Shown here one piece after another: positions 31,750 through 43,023 of a stretch of 64,000 nucleotides of DNA; positions within the stretch are counted from its first letter, which is position 1; every line of letters starts with the position of its first letter. Where the stretch lies: NCBI GenBank assembly GCA_022606425.2, contig JAHDVF020000581.1, positions 186,001-250,000 of the forward strand, in the 5' to 3' direction. This DNA comes from Lepidostoma basale. Its lineage: Eukaryota > Arthropoda > Insecta > Trichoptera > Lepidostomatidae. The notes beneath the pieces were generated by a model that saw nothing but the letters and a program-made list of their open reading frames with translations, was not told the DNA's origin and made no database searches. Made by a program: the position numbers and the translations under genes.

Positions 31750-32045
31750 AAAACTAACCATCACATCTACTATCCGTAAGGGTAGGCAGATAGGATGGAC
31801 GACCACACTGTTTTGTCCTGACATAACTGCACACTCGACGATTGTTTCTTATTCGAAAATGGCCGCCTTTCAGTAATTGATTAATATGATCATGCCATGT
31901 CTTACTTGGCCTTCCTCGACATCTTCTTCCATTCATACTACTTTTAACCATATATTTTTTATATATTTTATAACGTACATATATTTTTAACCATTCTTCC
32001 CCCATTCTTTTACCATATGTCCAATCGATCTAAATGACCCTTTTT
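31750..32045 (-). pseudogene. RA-like LINE 3' fragment (diverged subfamily)
   Basis: Minus strand reads RRCRGRPSKTWHDHINQLLK and GHFRIRNNRRVC, then the RA-like 3' end with CTAACCATCACATC. More diverged than other RA copies. Confidence 0.7.
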
Positions 32046-33074
32046 TATTGTATTTGGACGATAAAAATGCGTTTGCAGCAAATTAACTAGCAATCAAATT
32101 TTTTGTATTGTTTAAAAATATATTTTATTATTACACGCAATTAATGATTGAACAAGAAATTAATACTCACCGGGCAATTTTGTTTTTATTTGTTTATTTG
32201 AAAATAAAGTTTTTTATAATTCAACATATGTGTACTAAACTGGTCAAGCCAACAGTCAAGGTACTGTGTGTTCCGTGTTAGGTAGATGGGAGCGTAGAGT
32301 GTAGGGTACGACAGGAATATGTATGAATTTAAAATATTCTATACAAATATTAGTAGATTTTTCGGTTTGTTCAAATATATTATACTATACCGTGCAATGA
32401 ATGGTTATCATAAAAATACATTTAAAATACTACACTGCACTTGTTTATTGTCTTATTGTCTCCAATGCCAGCCAAAAGATCTGAAAGTTTTGATTAATCG
32501 TGTTTGCTAATGTTCACGCAAGAATGGATGTATTCTAATGATAATTGCATGTACACTTATGTATGGTGTTCCATTTGGCATCATGACCCGTTAGGATATC
32601 TCTCTGAACATGATAAAAGGCCGCGACGTCGTTACCGCTGTAAGGCGTCGCCGTCGAATGGCGTCGGCGTCGCGGTGCCATTGTGAACAAGATTCCCTAT
32701 TATTTGGATACTTACATGTAACTTTTCGATATAAGAACCCACTTTAAAGTTTTTCAACGAATAATCGAGTTCATTCAAGTTGGTGATATTCACGTAAAAA
32801 GTAATATCCTTGTAACGAAATAACAAGTATACAGTAATTTGGTTCAAACGACATATTGTATACAAAAAAAATATATAACATACGAGTATATCTGAATAAT
32901 AAAATAAATTCATTATTTTTAATAACCGTGGGGATATGATAGTTTCATTCACACCATTACACTATTCCGATATACTCGTATAATAGATACACGAGGATAG
33001 CATATCTGTTAATAACACTTTTTTGAATGCTAATACTTTTAAAACAAACATCGAATACTGCTTTATAAAATTCA
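32046..33074. other. No gene recognised; SINE tail and a small G+C island
   Basis: A SINE tail fragment at about 32821-32868 (GTATACAGTAATTTGG). A short GGCGTCG-rich patch at 32620-32685. Two TACTCGTA octamers (32881, 32973). Confidence 0.4.
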
Positions 33075-33920
33075 TCATTCATTTCTCGTCGCTACTTCCC
33101 GGTATGGGGGTAGGCCTCCTCCAAAACGGTCCTTCACTGACTTCTGTCTCTGGCCATCTCTCTCCATTCCCCAGCTCATTTCCCCCCAATCTTCTTCCAC
33201 GCAATCCGCCCATCTTTTCCTCGGTATGCCTCTTGGTCTCTTTTCGCGGGGCACGCATCTGGATATAATTTGTGGTATTCTACCCTCTGGCGTTCTTTCC
33301 ACATGGCCAGCATAAGTACATGGCAATGTAAGCGTTGAGACTTACAGAATCTAACAACTGTTTTATTGTTAATTAGTACTTCAAGTTCACTGTTTCTTTT
33401 AATTCTGTAAGTCCCATCCTCCGACGTGGGTCCAAAATCTTTTCTCAGTATTTTCCTCTCAAAAACTGCCAGCCTGTCCTCCTCTCTCTGCATTAGAGAC
33501 CTTGTCTGCCAGCCGTAGGTGACTACTGGTCTTATGATATTCTTATATATAAAAAAAAATGTATTCCTGCTATATTTGCGGCTATATTTATCACTCTTTC
33601 AGAACATGCTCTTTCCACATGATTTCTCCAGTAGCGTCTTCTCAGTCTTCCCCATCGCACGACATCTTCTACATTGCAGATCTTTATTATTTCAGCCGCA
33701 AATAAAGTACCAACAGGAAATCGACCTGCAGGAAGACCACCTAAAAGATGGCGAGGCAGTTGGACATCTGCATCCCGGGAACAGGCTCCGAGAAATAACA
33801 GGACACAGTCCTAAATAAAGCAGAAGAAGAAGAAGAAGAAGTATTCCTGCTGAGGAATTTAGAGCCCAGTAGCTTCTTACACCCATGAAAAGATCTGTTT
33901 GCTACTTGGAAGTAGTCAAT
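33075..33920 (-). pseudogene. RTE-like LINE C-terminal region, split by RB insertion
   Basis: Minus strand from 33920 reads KKLLGSKFLSR, then across the insertion IIRPVVTYGWQTRSLMQREE, RLAVFERKILRKDFGPTSED, YRIKRNSELEVLIN, a frameshift near 33330, then CTYAGHVERTPEGRIPQIIS and KRPRGIPRKRWADCVEEDW. The frame restores when 33572-33840 and one 11-bp repeat are removed. Confidence 0.78.
33572..33840 (+). mobile_element. RB LINE 3' end with 5' inversion (twin-priming structure)
   Basis: Flanked by the perfect 11-bp duplication GTATTCCTGCT (33561-33571, 33841-33851). The 3' half (about 33696-33840) is plus strand: GRPAGRPPKRWRGSWTSASR and (GAA)n. The 5' half (about 33572-33695) is the adjoining upstream part in inverted orientation (minus strand IIKICNVEDVVRWGRLRRRY). 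The segments meet at inverted copies of GCCGCAAATA. Confidence 0.8.
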
Positions 33921-34026
33921 GTCTCACAGTCTTTAAGTAAGAGAGAAGAAATAAAAATAATAATGTTTCAAATATCCCAACTGAAGATTATTTTTATAAT
34001 TTGATTTCTATGTAACTAAATAATCT

Positions 34027-34165
34027 AACTTCCCATCACGTCATTTGCCCTAAGGGATATATTGAAATAATTGACGACCACACTCTTTTCTATCCTGACA
34101 TAATAATCGGCATCCTTACATCGTGTCATACAAGCACGTCGATGTCTCCAAAGCCCTTCCTCAGT
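34027..34165 (-). mobile_element. RA LINE 3' fragment
   Basis: CCATCACGTCATTTGCCC, then CCACACTCTTTTCTATCCTG. Decayed. Confidence 0.6.
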
Positions 34166-34210
34166 GTATTGTATGTGTGTTTGAACAATCTGACAGTTCA
34201 ATAATTAAGA

Positions 34211-34790
34211 GTAAAAATTAATTTCTTCTATGTTCGCCATACTTTGTGTTGTAGACGTTTTATTTGTCTTTTTCTTTTTTATTATACTTTGTATATACAA
34301 CACTATTAAAATTACATATCAGACATGTTTGAGACAATTAGCCCTTCTTCAGTGGTACATATTATAAAGATGTATATTTTAAATATTATTAAATTGTTTA
34401 CAAATATATGATCAATTTTATAATATTTTAAATATGTATCTTTATAATATGTATCACTAAAGGACTGGTTGTCCAAAATATGTCTGATATGTAATTTTAA
34501 TAGTGTTGTATTTACAAAGTACATAAAAAAAGAAAAAGACAAAAATAAGTGAAAATAAATTATTGAAAAATTCCAAAATAAATCTTTATAACATCTGTCA
34601 GATCATATAAACAATTTTATATTATTTTGAAATATGTATATTTATAAAATGTATTACCAAAGAAGGACTGGTTGTCCGAAACATGTCAAATAATTAAAAA
34701 AAAATAATATGAGTATTGTATAAACAATGTGTATAAAAAAAGAAAAAGAGGAATAAAGCAATAACAACACAAAGTATGCCTAATACAGAA
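34211..34790. repeat. HHR-B hairpin plus an extra direct copy
   Basis: Minus core at 34322-34352 (CTGAAGA, GGGC/GTCT, CAAACATGTC), plus core at 34455-34484 (deleted), and a third, plus-strand core at 34657-34687 (CCAAAGA, GGAC/GTCC, GAAACATGTC). Each is followed by the family tail (GTATAAAAAAAGAAAAAGAG, ACAACACAAAGTATG). Spacing between the two plus copies is about 200 bp. Confidence 0.65.
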
Positions 34791-35244
34791 CTCAGATTGA
34801 AAAGTATATTCAAATGTGAATTTTTACGAAATTGTATTACCTTTTATTTCAGAATGTTAATATTTCATACAAAACCATTCATTCGCAAAATTATACTAAG
34901 TACCTTTTATGAATATCCATAAATAGAAGCGAAAATGTTTAATATTGTTTTGAAATGTTTTGACTTAGTTATTTTAATTGGTCTCGCCTGTCAATATTCG
35001 TAAAATCTTCTAAGCTTACTTCGTCTGGCGCGTGATGGACTTATATTATATTTAGAAGAAAATTATTTTGTGTCAACTTATATTAATAATACTTATAAGA
35101 CAATTTATGTTTTAAGCATGAATTCATCTTTAGTAGAAATTCATGTTTAATTGACTGCCTCACAAAATAGTTGAGTAATGAAATAGTTTGCCTTACAAGA
35201 GTCAATTATAAATATAAAAAGTGAATTCAGTGAGAATAAAAGCG
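34791..35244. other. No gene recognised
   Basis: AT-rich, nothing recognised. Confidence 0.4.
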
Positions 35245-37147
35245 AACAAATCAATTAAATGACTGAAAAATTGCAAAGAAAGTACACGTAAATGACGTAA
35301 ACGGAAAAAAACTAGAAATAGATTAATTCCGAGGAAAACATGTCACCTTGAAATAAATCGAACATTAAAGAGGCGTGGAAGAATTTTGAGAAAAACTGTA
35401 TCAATGAAGCCACAACAGTATTGGGCAACTCAAAGAGAGCCTGCAATAAAAAAGAAGACACTTTGGTGAACAGAAGATGTCGAAGAGTCGTTTACTAAGA
35501 AAAAATGTAAGTCCGAAACCTGGCAACGGACCAAAAGCAAATCGGACTCCAACGAATATAGAGTTGCAAAAAAAGAAGCAAAAATTATGTTAGCCCCAGC
35601 AAAGGTAGCCTCAAATGAAAGGCTTTTCAGCAACTTTAAAATTGCAAGAACGATTACAACATTTTTAAAGTAGCCAGTTTTCGAAAGTACAAATCTAAAG
35701 GCATTAAATATAATAAGTATATAAAAGAAAATCAGGAAAAACTCTATAAGGTAGTATGACTACTACAATCACCTTTGAATGAAGAATTTCCCAAGGAAAA
35801 CCTATCACAGGAACCTCATGTCTCTGGTCCGATACAAGAAGTCTCTCTTGAGGAAGTCAAACGAGAAATATCTAAAATGAAAAATGGTCAAACTGTGGGA
35901 CCTGATACCATACCTGCTAAAATATGGAAACTAACGGATGACGCAGGTGCCTATTGGCTTACAAAACTATTTAACAAGATGCTCATGGAGGGACAATTTC
36001 CTGAATCCTGGCGAAGAAGCTACCATGTGCCTTTCTACAAAAATAAAAGGGACGTCAGAGATTACGGCAACTACAAAGGCATTAAACTTACATCCCATAC
36101 ACTCAAAATCTGGGAACGTATCATAAACCAAAGACTAAGACTTTCATCTAGACTGATAGAATTGACTCCAAACTAACATGCGATTGTAGCGGGTAAATCA
36201 ACAACCAATGCCATACAAGCAATGAGAGTTCTGTCAGAAAAACACAAAGCCAGAAAGAAGGATCTACACATTTTTGATAGAGTTCCCTGAGAATTGATGT
36301 GGCAACCCATCAAGACTCAAAAAATTCCCAAAATCTATGTGAATGTCATTAGAGTGATGCACAAATCTCCAACCACATCGGTGTGTAGTCCAGCTGGCAT
36401 AGGCCCCTCTTTTGTTGTAAATGTGGGAGTGCGCCAAGGATCAGCTCTGAGCCCACTTCTCTTTAATCTGATCATGGACCACCTCACAGCAGGTATCCAA
36501 AAGCCACTTCCATGAAATATGCTATACGCAGACGACGTGGTCCTAATAAACGAATCCAGCGTGGAACTAAATAACTCACTAGAGCAATGGAAATATGTCT
36601 AGAAAAAAATAGGCTTCGAATCAGCAAAATTAAAACGGAGCATATGATTTGCAGGTTCTCACGAACCAGGACCCAGCCAAGGAACATCTACCTGCAAGGT
36701 ATCCCATTAAAAAAGGTGGACCACTTCAGATATCTCAGCTCTATTCTTACCAATGATGCCACGATTGAAAATAACAAAGAGCATAGAATAATCGTAGAAT
36801 GGCTTAAATGACCTGACCTTTCAGGAGTACTTTGCGACAGTTAAGTACTCGTGCAAATATAATAAAAGATAAGGTGTATGCTCTACGGATCAAAATGCTG
36901 GGACCTAAGGCGACAAGAAGAACAGAAGCTACACGTAGCAGCAATGAAGATGCTGAGGTAGGCCACCGGGGCTACGATAAAGCTAGAAATTAGCACATCA
37001 TAGGTAGCTTAAAAGTCGCTCCAATAGTGGAAAAGGATAGGGAACGTTGTCTGCAATGGTACAGCAATGTGAGCAGGAGGGACAGTGAATACATCGTTCA
37101 CAAGGCCCTGCAACTAAAAGATGAAGGAGGGGACGTCAGGGTCGGCC
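35245..37147 (+). pseudogene. RTE-like LINE: linker, reverse transcriptase and C-terminus
   Basis: Blocks in order, in shifting frames: FEKNCINEATTVLGNSKRAC and KKEAKIMLAPAK (linker, 35360-35610); EVSLEEVKREISKMKNGQTV, GPDTIPAKIWK and GNYKGIKLTSHTLKIWERII (polymerase fingers, 35775-36176); VNVGVRQGSALSPLLFNLIM (36418-36477); MLYADDVVLINE (36520-36555, intact YADD); then APIVEKDRERCLQWYSNVSR and GRQGRPS up to 37147. Several stops and frameshifts. The endonuclease is absent. The copy is ended by a poly(T)-led insertion. Confidence 0.82.
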
Positions 37148-37325
37148 TTCTTTTTTTTTTTTAAGGAACATAGAAGTTCCCGCCACATACCCGAGGCTGT
37201 TTTAAGGTGTAATGGCGCCCTTTTGTCAGCCTCGCTCGTACGCTCCCTGGGCCTGTCCCCGGTCCATCCGGCACTTAAATTTAAAGACGGCAACAACAAG
37301 GGGGTGCCAGACCACATTTAATCTA
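37148..37325 (-). mobile_element. Possible retroelement 3' end with poly(A), minus strand
   Basis: About 13 T at 37149-37162 followed by a G+C-richer unique block (AAGGAACATAGAAGTTCCCG to GGGGGTGCCAGACCACATT). Read on the minus strand it is a sequence ending in poly(A), interrupting the LINE before it. Family unknown. Confidence 0.4.
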
Positions 37326-37775
37326 CCCCATCCTACTTCTATGCTCCGCTGTACTTTTTTGAATAAATAAGCATAACATGTAATACATTAACATTTCAGA
37401 AACATTATATAAAATATAAAAATAATGATACACCACAGGAATATACAGCGGGAAAAACAGGAGAGGCAGAGAAGACAAATGCGGGATGGGAAAAAAATGT
37501 GGAGTACAGTTTTTGGCATGTAGGACAAAGGACGAGGTTTAGGAAGCATTTCATAATATTAAATAAAAACCACTGCACAAATTATTATAATGGCCGAGAG
37601 GGAGAGGAACGACTTCGAGGTGGTAGGTTCGAGGTGGAAGTCGATAGTTAGGAATACCTGAAGGCGCTGGGACTGGAGAGCCAGATGACCCTACATCATG
37701 AGATTTGGCGGAGCCGTATAAGAGAGCCGACCCTAATAACGGGAAATGGCTAGGGGAAAGAATAAAGAAGATTGA
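37326..37775. other. LINE-like remnant, unassigned
   Basis: 37420-37560 and 37590-37760 look like scrambled LINE coding sequence; GAGAGCCGACCCTAATAA resembles 43890-43906 near other RTE-like remnants. No clear frame. Confidence 0.35.
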
Positions 37776-37915
37776 ATAACGGCCACATGATGAATTGGAA
37801 AAATTGACATGCACTCATAACACGATGTATGATTGTAAGCGAGAAAAGTATATCAGGATAAAATAGTGTATCGGTCCATTCATTCTGCTTACCCTTTCAG
37901 AGAGATCTAGTTAGT
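37776..37915 (+). mobile_element. RA LINE 3' fragment
   Basis: GTATATCAGGATAAAATAGTG, CATTCATTCTGCTTACCCTT. Decayed RA 3' end. Confidence 0.55.
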
Positions 37916-38519
37916 TTAAAAATATATAAAGTTATTAAATAAAATAAATGAACGATTTCTTGTTTGGAACCATTTTTAATAAAACCTTTTAATAAAAATT
38001 ACATGACTGGTCGTCAAAATTCAATTTATTATTTGAAGGCCTGTTTAAATTTTCTAAATTACTTTGTAAGGTACTTGTTTATAAACACATTAATTTAAAT
38101 CAATAATGTTCTTAAGAAATTTTCTCAATTAAGCCCCTAATATTCTCAAGTTCACTAACCTGAAAAGCTTCCCAAAGTTTCAGTAAGCTCCCCCAATTAC
38201 TCAGCCGGAGTGATTAAATAATAAAGAGTAAAGTTTGAAAAACAAATCTTCTACTTTATCTTTTCAACCACGTACTTAAGTCATCTTCTGAATTATTACC
38301 GCTTGAGTATTATTCATTAAAACAACATTATTATTTTTAAACCAATAATACGGTTGACGGCATAAAAATTCGAAAATTTTGAAATTCACTATAATAATAA
38401 AAAATGTGTATACTATATTTGATAATTGACACAAATATATCTGACCAACAGTTGTTGGATTCTGTTATTGTACTTGTATTATGACCAATACCATCGTAAT
38501 ATTACGTAATATGGTGATT
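37916..38519. other. No gene recognised
   Basis: AT-rich, nothing recognised. Confidence 0.4.
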
Positions 38520-38780
38520 GTATTATGTTAAATATCATTTTGGTTTTTTCTACCATATTCACCACAACTTTGTGTTGAGTATTCATTGAACAATGTTTAT
38601 TTATTTGTAAACAACACAAGATCAAACATTTAAAATTTAATAAACACAAACATGATAACACAAAAGCCCTTCATCAGTGTAGTGAATTATTGTACATACA
38701 AAATAAATATTAAAACAAAATTTTCATTCTAATTTTTTTTGTTGTTGAATTGTGTGTTTTGTATTTACAATAATTAACTA
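38520..38780. repeat. HHR-D hairpin, left arm
   Basis: Family left end (CCATATTCACCACAACTTTG, GAACAATGTTTATTTATTTG) with a degraded minus core (38648-38677, CTGATGA kept, GAAA lost). The right arm continues at 39286 after an RA insertion. Confidence 0.65.
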
Positions 38781-39285
38781 TTTAGATGGCAGTACATAAT
38801 GGTTTTCTCGTGCAGACCCTTATGTATGGAAGTGAAGCATGGAACTGGCAAAAGAAGGATGAAAGTGGAATAAATGCAGTAGAAATGAGATCTCTAAGAC
38901 GAATGTGCTGAAAATCTGTATATGATAGAGTGACAAATGCAAGTATAAGAAGTGAATGTGGTGCGAATGAAAATGTTATGAACAAAATAAGGAAAGGGTC
39001 ATTAAGATGGTTTGGATACATGGAAAGAATCAGTGAAGACAGAATGGTAAAGAAGGTATATGTAAATGGCGTGAACGGAGCTAGAAATAAAGGAAGGCTG
39101 AGGAAAACGTGGCAAGATCAAATCAATCAAATATTGAATGTCGGTCACGTGAGGAGTCGGAGAAATCGACGTGAGTGCATGACAATGTAGAGGAAGCGAG
39201 AGAAGTATGTCAGGAAAGAAAAGTGTGGCAGTCCATTCTTTCTGCCTACCCATCTGGGGAGACGGCGTGATGGTTAGTTAGTTAG
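38781..39285 (+). pseudogene. RA LINE C-terminus, nested in HHR-D
   Basis: Flanked by TTAACTA (38774-38780, 39286-39292). Reads LMYGSEAWNWQKKDESGINA, a stop, then an open frame from 38930 with NVMNKIRKGSLRWFGYMERI and KTWQDQINQILNVGHVRSRR, a frameshift, then the RA 3' end with GTTA repeats. 5'-truncated. Confidence 0.8.
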
Positions 39286-39360
39286 TTAACTACTCTGATG
39301 AAGGGCTTCTGTGTCCGAAACATATTTGTGTTTATTACATTTTTAATTTTTAATAATGAA
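39286..39360 (+). ncRNA. Hammerhead-ribozyme-like motif, HHR-D, with right arm
   Basis: Core 39295-39326: CTGATGA, A, GGGC-TTCTGT-GTCC stem II (one G-T pair), GAAACATATTTG. Core residues are intact; stem III palindrome is reduced (ACATAT). The family consensus at 41885 and 51357 is ACATGT with a GUU triplet. Confidence 0.55.
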
Positions 39361-39411
39361 ATAAAAAGTATTTAATTTTGGATAGTTGATATAGTTCTCC
39401 CTATGATGAAT

Positions 39412-39889
39412 AGAGTCAAATAATATAGACCTAAAACTAAGAATACTCCTCATCAAGACCTATGTATGGAGTGTCTTGATGTACGGCTGCGAGACATGGT
39501 GCCTATCCGAAAGGGATAAGCGGAGACTAGAGGCTTTTGAGATGTGGTCCTATAGAAGACTCTTTGGAATTTCCTGGAGAGACCACATCACGAATGAGGA
39601 AGTTCTTCAAGGAATCGAAGGAGGAAGGCACCTGCTCAGGACCTTGTCTGAAAGGCGTGCAAGATGGATCGGCCATGTAATACGTCAAGAAGGTCTCTTG
39701 CATGCCGTAATGGAGGGTATGATCGAGGGGACAAACTCTAGGGGACTCCCACGCCGAGAGTACCTGGAGGACCTGTTGGTGGACGTACGCTGCTCATCAT
39801 ATGCAGATTTCAAAAGAGCCGCACAAGACAGGGAAAAATGGAAGAGAATAATGGAGGAAATTGCTGCAAACCAATCCCAGGATTGAAAC
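39412..39889 (+). pseudogene. RTE-like LINE C-terminus, 150+ open codons
   Basis: Open without Met from about 39415 to the stop at 39886: LKLRILLIKTYVWSVLMYGC, ETWCLSERDKRRLEAFEMWS, YRRLFGISWRDHITNEEVL, ARWIGHVIRQEGLLHAVMEG and RAAQDREKWKRIMEEIA. This is the region after the polymerase in RTE-like ORFs. No frame lesion is visible, so the copy is young but severely 5'-truncated and not functional. Confidence 0.8.
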
Positions 39890-39903
39890 CAGAGAAGAGA
39901 GAA

Positions 39904-39938
39904 GAGATGATGAAGGTGTAAAAATTTCGAAACATGTT
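39904..39938 (+). ncRNA. Hammerhead-ribozyme-like motif, HHR-E
   Basis: GAGATGA, T, GAAGG...TTTC stem II, GAAACATGTT. The first core bases are changed. Better copy at 51899-51933. Confidence 0.45.
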
Positions 39939-40374
39939 GAGAAAATTTAACTCAATAATGGAAAAGGCGACGTTCATAAAAAATATTCCTTTTTGGAATT
40001 ATACTGTATTACGCTTTAAGTTTATCAAAAACTTCTTAAAACAATCTCTTCGTTTCAACGGTTCGACAAAATAAATGTTTTACAATTTAGTTTGAGGGAA
40101 ATTTACTCCTAAAACGCCGAATTCGGGCAGAAGCGGCAATAGAATTTAATAATGAAAATGTCATCGCAGACCGCGGTCTCGGGAGGGAATTTACTCCTGC
40201 GGTGTAAATTGAATTCCTGTTTTGCGACGGAGGCGGCGGGCGGCGCGAGTCGCTGGACCGGAGGCTTAAAATAATACAAAATAATACAATTTGTACTTTT
40301 AATACAACTGCAATCTAAATAAGATACTTCAGTCATAATATCACCCAGGACAGGGCGGGCTAAATATTTTAGAT
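39939..40374. other. Repeat-free island at 40085-40270
   Basis: AT-rich flanks around a block of about 185 bp that is very G+C-rich (GGCGGCGGGCGGCGCGAG). Twice contains the phrase GAATTTACTCCT/GAAATTTACTCCT. No frame. Candidate regulatory DNA. Confidence 0.4.
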
Positions 40375-40800
40375 TCATTTAAATTTATTCAAAAAATTAT
40401 AAACATTACAGAATAATAACAAATCGTTTATAATCTATTAACAATATAAAATAATATTAAAGAGAAAAGAGAAGGATGGAGTGCTGCATCAGTAAAAGTG
40501 TGACAGTTCATTCTTTCTGCCTACTGTAAAGATAAACATTTTTGTACAATAAGAAGAGAATAGCAATTTAATACATAAGAGATAGATGCTTTCTGAGGGT
40601 AGCCTCACTATCGTGAAAAATGTCCACATCCGAAGAGATGCGGTTTAATAGGATTATTGCCCTGCCCACGGGCATTACCTTAGGTAGATTGGTTCTATAC
40701 AGTGGCAGGTGAAATAATCTATGTTGCCTTTGTCGCAGATAATTGTCGGGGACAAACATAGTCAAGTCATTCAACATATCAGAGTTATGTAGTGCAGAGA
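40375..40800 (-). pseudogene. J2-type LINE 3' end
   Basis: Minus strand reads DLTMFVPDNYLRQRQHRLF and NLPKVMPVGRAIILLNRISS in one open frame (40568-40777), then a 3' UTR. A short RA-like piece (about 40480-40525, TTCATTCTTTCTGCCTACTG) lies within the UTR. Confidence 0.75.
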
Positions 40801-40894
40801 GTAGTGTATGCAGAGAGTAGATGGGGCAAGTTAGCCAGAGGTGCTATTGAAACCAATATGTCAAGGAAATTTAGAGCTTATTTATTGTTTCTCG

Positions 40895-40978
40895 AACAAT
40901 GATCATTTTTATCTTTATTCGCCATAACTTCGTGTTGTGGATTCATTAAATATTGTTTATTTATTTTTGAACAACACT
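40895..40978. repeat. HHR-D left end, before CR1 insertion
   Basis: TTATTCGCCATAACTTCGTG and TATTGTTTATTTATTTTTGA match the HHR-D arm at 38560-38625. The element resumes at 41874. Confidence 0.6.
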
Positions 40979-41873
40979 TGCTTCTACGAAGCGCCAAAAC
41001 TTAATTGATCGCTCCCCAGTATTTACATCCAACACAGATATCTCTCCTAAAAAAGCAATAAAACTTCTTGGCGTTCATCTAGAGACTGATTTTTCGTTGA
41101 AAACTCAAATCAATAAAACAGTCAGCAATTGCTTCTTTCATCTAAGGCAATTAAGATCCATAAAAAGAAATATTCCCATTGACAGTTTTAAAACATTGAT
41201 CAATTCCTTCGTCGTATCCCGACTAGATTACTGCAATGGTGTCTACGCCAACATCCCCAAACAGCAAATAAATAAACTCCAGTCTGCATTCAATGTAGCA
41301 GCAAGACTGATAAGGGGTGTGCCAAAGAGTTGTCACATAACACAGCATCTTAAGGAGCTCCACTGGCTGAAATGTCCAGAAAGGATACAATACAGGCTCT
41401 GATGGACGGTCTATAAGGCGTTGCATGGAATGGCACCAGCTTATATATCTGAACTCTGCATCAACGAGAACCTGAATGCTAGACAGTCTACATTGCGATC
41501 AGCTAAGTCTTCTGCGATCGGTAGATTGACTGTGCCAAAACGCTGTCCAAGCACAAACTTTGGCGACCGAGCCTTCGCGGTAGCCGGCCCTTCAGCCTGG
41601 AACAGTCTTCCAGCAGACCTTAAGTGCATTGAGAATCAATCAGAGTTTAGATCGAGACTCAAAACGCACCTTTTCAAATTATCATTTCCTGACAGGAAGG
41701 GCTGATCGATTTCGTCGGGTGCAGCCCTCATACTAAATATGTTTATATATATTTTTTCATTATTATTATTATTATTATCTAGTTGATAAAACGGAGCATC
41801 TTCTACAGCGCCCTTGAGATGAGCGATTCATAAAAATGGCGCTTTATAAATTATCCAATTTATTATTATTATT
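40979..41873 (+). mobile_element. CR1-like LINE 3' end, nested in HHR-D
   Basis: C-terminal coding to 41705, 3' UTR, and the (ATT)n tail at 41860-41873. An additional ATT run at 41758-41776. 5'-truncated. Confidence 0.8.
40985..41705 (+). pseudogene. CR1-like LINE ORF2 C-terminus
   Basis: One frame from about 40985 to 41705 with a single nonsense codon at 41402 (TGA where Cys or Trp is expected). Reads KAIKLLGVHLETDFSLKTQI, SFVVSRLDYCNGVYANIPK, LQSAFNVAARLIRGVPK, HLKELHWLKCPERIQYRL, stop, WTVYKALHGMAPAYISELC and GDRAFAVAGPSAWNSLPADL. These are textbook CR1 C-terminal blocks. The polymerase domain is missing. Confidence 0.88.
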
Positions 41874-41990
41874 ATTATATTTACAAACATGTTTCAGACA
41901 TAGAATCCCTTCATTAGTGCAATTACTATTGTGTGTAAAAAATAAATATTTAAATGGTTTTTTCATGAATACGGTCAGTTTTGACATTTT
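41874..41990. repeat. HHR-D continuation after CR1
   Basis: Minus core 41885-41917: CTAATGA (G5 changed), GGGATTCTATGTCT, GAAACATGTTT. Followed by the sequence ATGAATACGGTCAGTTTTGA, also found in the HHR-D hairpin near 59040. Confidence 0.55.
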
Positions 41991-42049
41991 CTTGACAATT
42001 TTAATATAATTTAATGTGTCTTGGACGATGCTCTAAAACTCCATATTAA

Positions 42050-42157
42050 ATAATTAATATGAATGAAAAAGTCTGTAATTCTATTATATTTTAGATAGAA
42101 AAACATGTTTCGCCCTTCTAAGGCATTATCAAATTACATTTAAAAATTAACAATAAA
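42050..42157. repeat. HHR-C left half
   Basis: TAATATGAATGAAAAAGTCT, TAGATAGAAAAACATGTTTC and GCCCTTCTAAGGCATTATCA: a minus-strand TTGATAATGCC...GGGCGAAACATG core (C3 and G8 changed). Confidence 0.55.
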
Positions 42158-42295
42158 TGAATTTTATGTTAACTTAGTTAGTTGAATTTTATGTTAACTT
42201 AGTTGAAATGAATTTTATGTTAACTTAGTTAGTTGAATTTTTACTTAGTTAGTTAGTTAATGAATTTTATGTTAACTTAGTTAGTTGAAATCCAT
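42158..42295. repeat. Minisatellite, about 25-bp unit
   Basis: Five imperfect units of TGAATTTTATGTTAACTTAG plus TTAGT. The GTTAGTT part resembles the RA tail. Confidence 0.75.
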
Positions 42296-42644
42296 ATGAT
42301 TTATTGTGAATTGTGAATATTGTTATAGCTGCCAAAATTTCCGCTCACTCTATAAATTAATTTTGACATTGTGTAACAACTTTGGAAAAATATTACACGA
42401 GGAAATCAGTAATACCGTATCGATTGCCAAGAGCTAGGAAAATAAAGAATTTTTGTACTTACTAAATAGTCAACCCGACCTGCTGTGAGATTATACAGAT
42501 CGTGGAATACATCTTAAAAGTTGATAAGTCAAATATTGAACGAGGTTTTAAGTTATTTTTAATGTTCCTTTATAATGAAAACATCTGTTTTCTAGAAGTT
42601 TTACTATGTTCCCGTAAAATATAATTAAACTTATTACTGTTAAA

Positions 42645-42900
42645 ATTCAAAACACTGTTATAATATCACAATTTTTTTTTATTCACTGAGTTACAATATT
42701 TGGCATCACCAGGTGTTTTACTTTTATTTATATTGATACAATAAACTTTTATTGTAACACCTGATGATGTCAACATCGGTTGGCGAAACAGCTGTCGCAA
42801 CACTCTGAGTGAATAAAAAGAAATTGTGATATTAGAACTGTGTTAAATTTTAACAGTATTAATGCTGAAGCATCATAGTATTTCGGCCAAAACAATGGAC
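42645..42900. repeat. HHR-A element nested in HHR-C
   Basis: Arms around TTTTTTATTCACTGAGTT and ACTCTGAGTGAATAAAAAG. The minus core (about 42690-42712) is deleted; the plus core is intact. Right end CATAGTATTTCGGCC...AATGGACTATT complete. Confidence 0.72.
42761..42796 (+). ncRNA. Hammerhead-ribozyme-like motif, HHR-A (intact)
   Basis: CTGATGA, T, GTCAAC-ATCG-GTTGGC (six pairs including a G-T), GAAACAGCTGTC. The compensated stem II change relative to the copies at 3396 and 9452 supports selection on pairing. Outer stem I CTTTTATT/AATAAAAAG. Confidence 0.68.
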
Positions 42901-42938
42901 TATTGAAATAATAAAACTTCTATAGAACATTCGTTTTC

Positions 42939-43023
42939 TTCTTTTTCTTCTTTTAATAGATCTGACGATCTGTGACACAGAAATCATATCTCGTCGGATG
43001 ATGAGATCCAGCTGTCCCTCCAT
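42939..43023 (-). mobile_element. RB LINE 3' end
   Basis: Flanked by CGTTTTC (42932-42938, 43024-43030). Matches 7438-7545 (TCTGTGACACAGAAATCAT). Confidence 0.7.
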
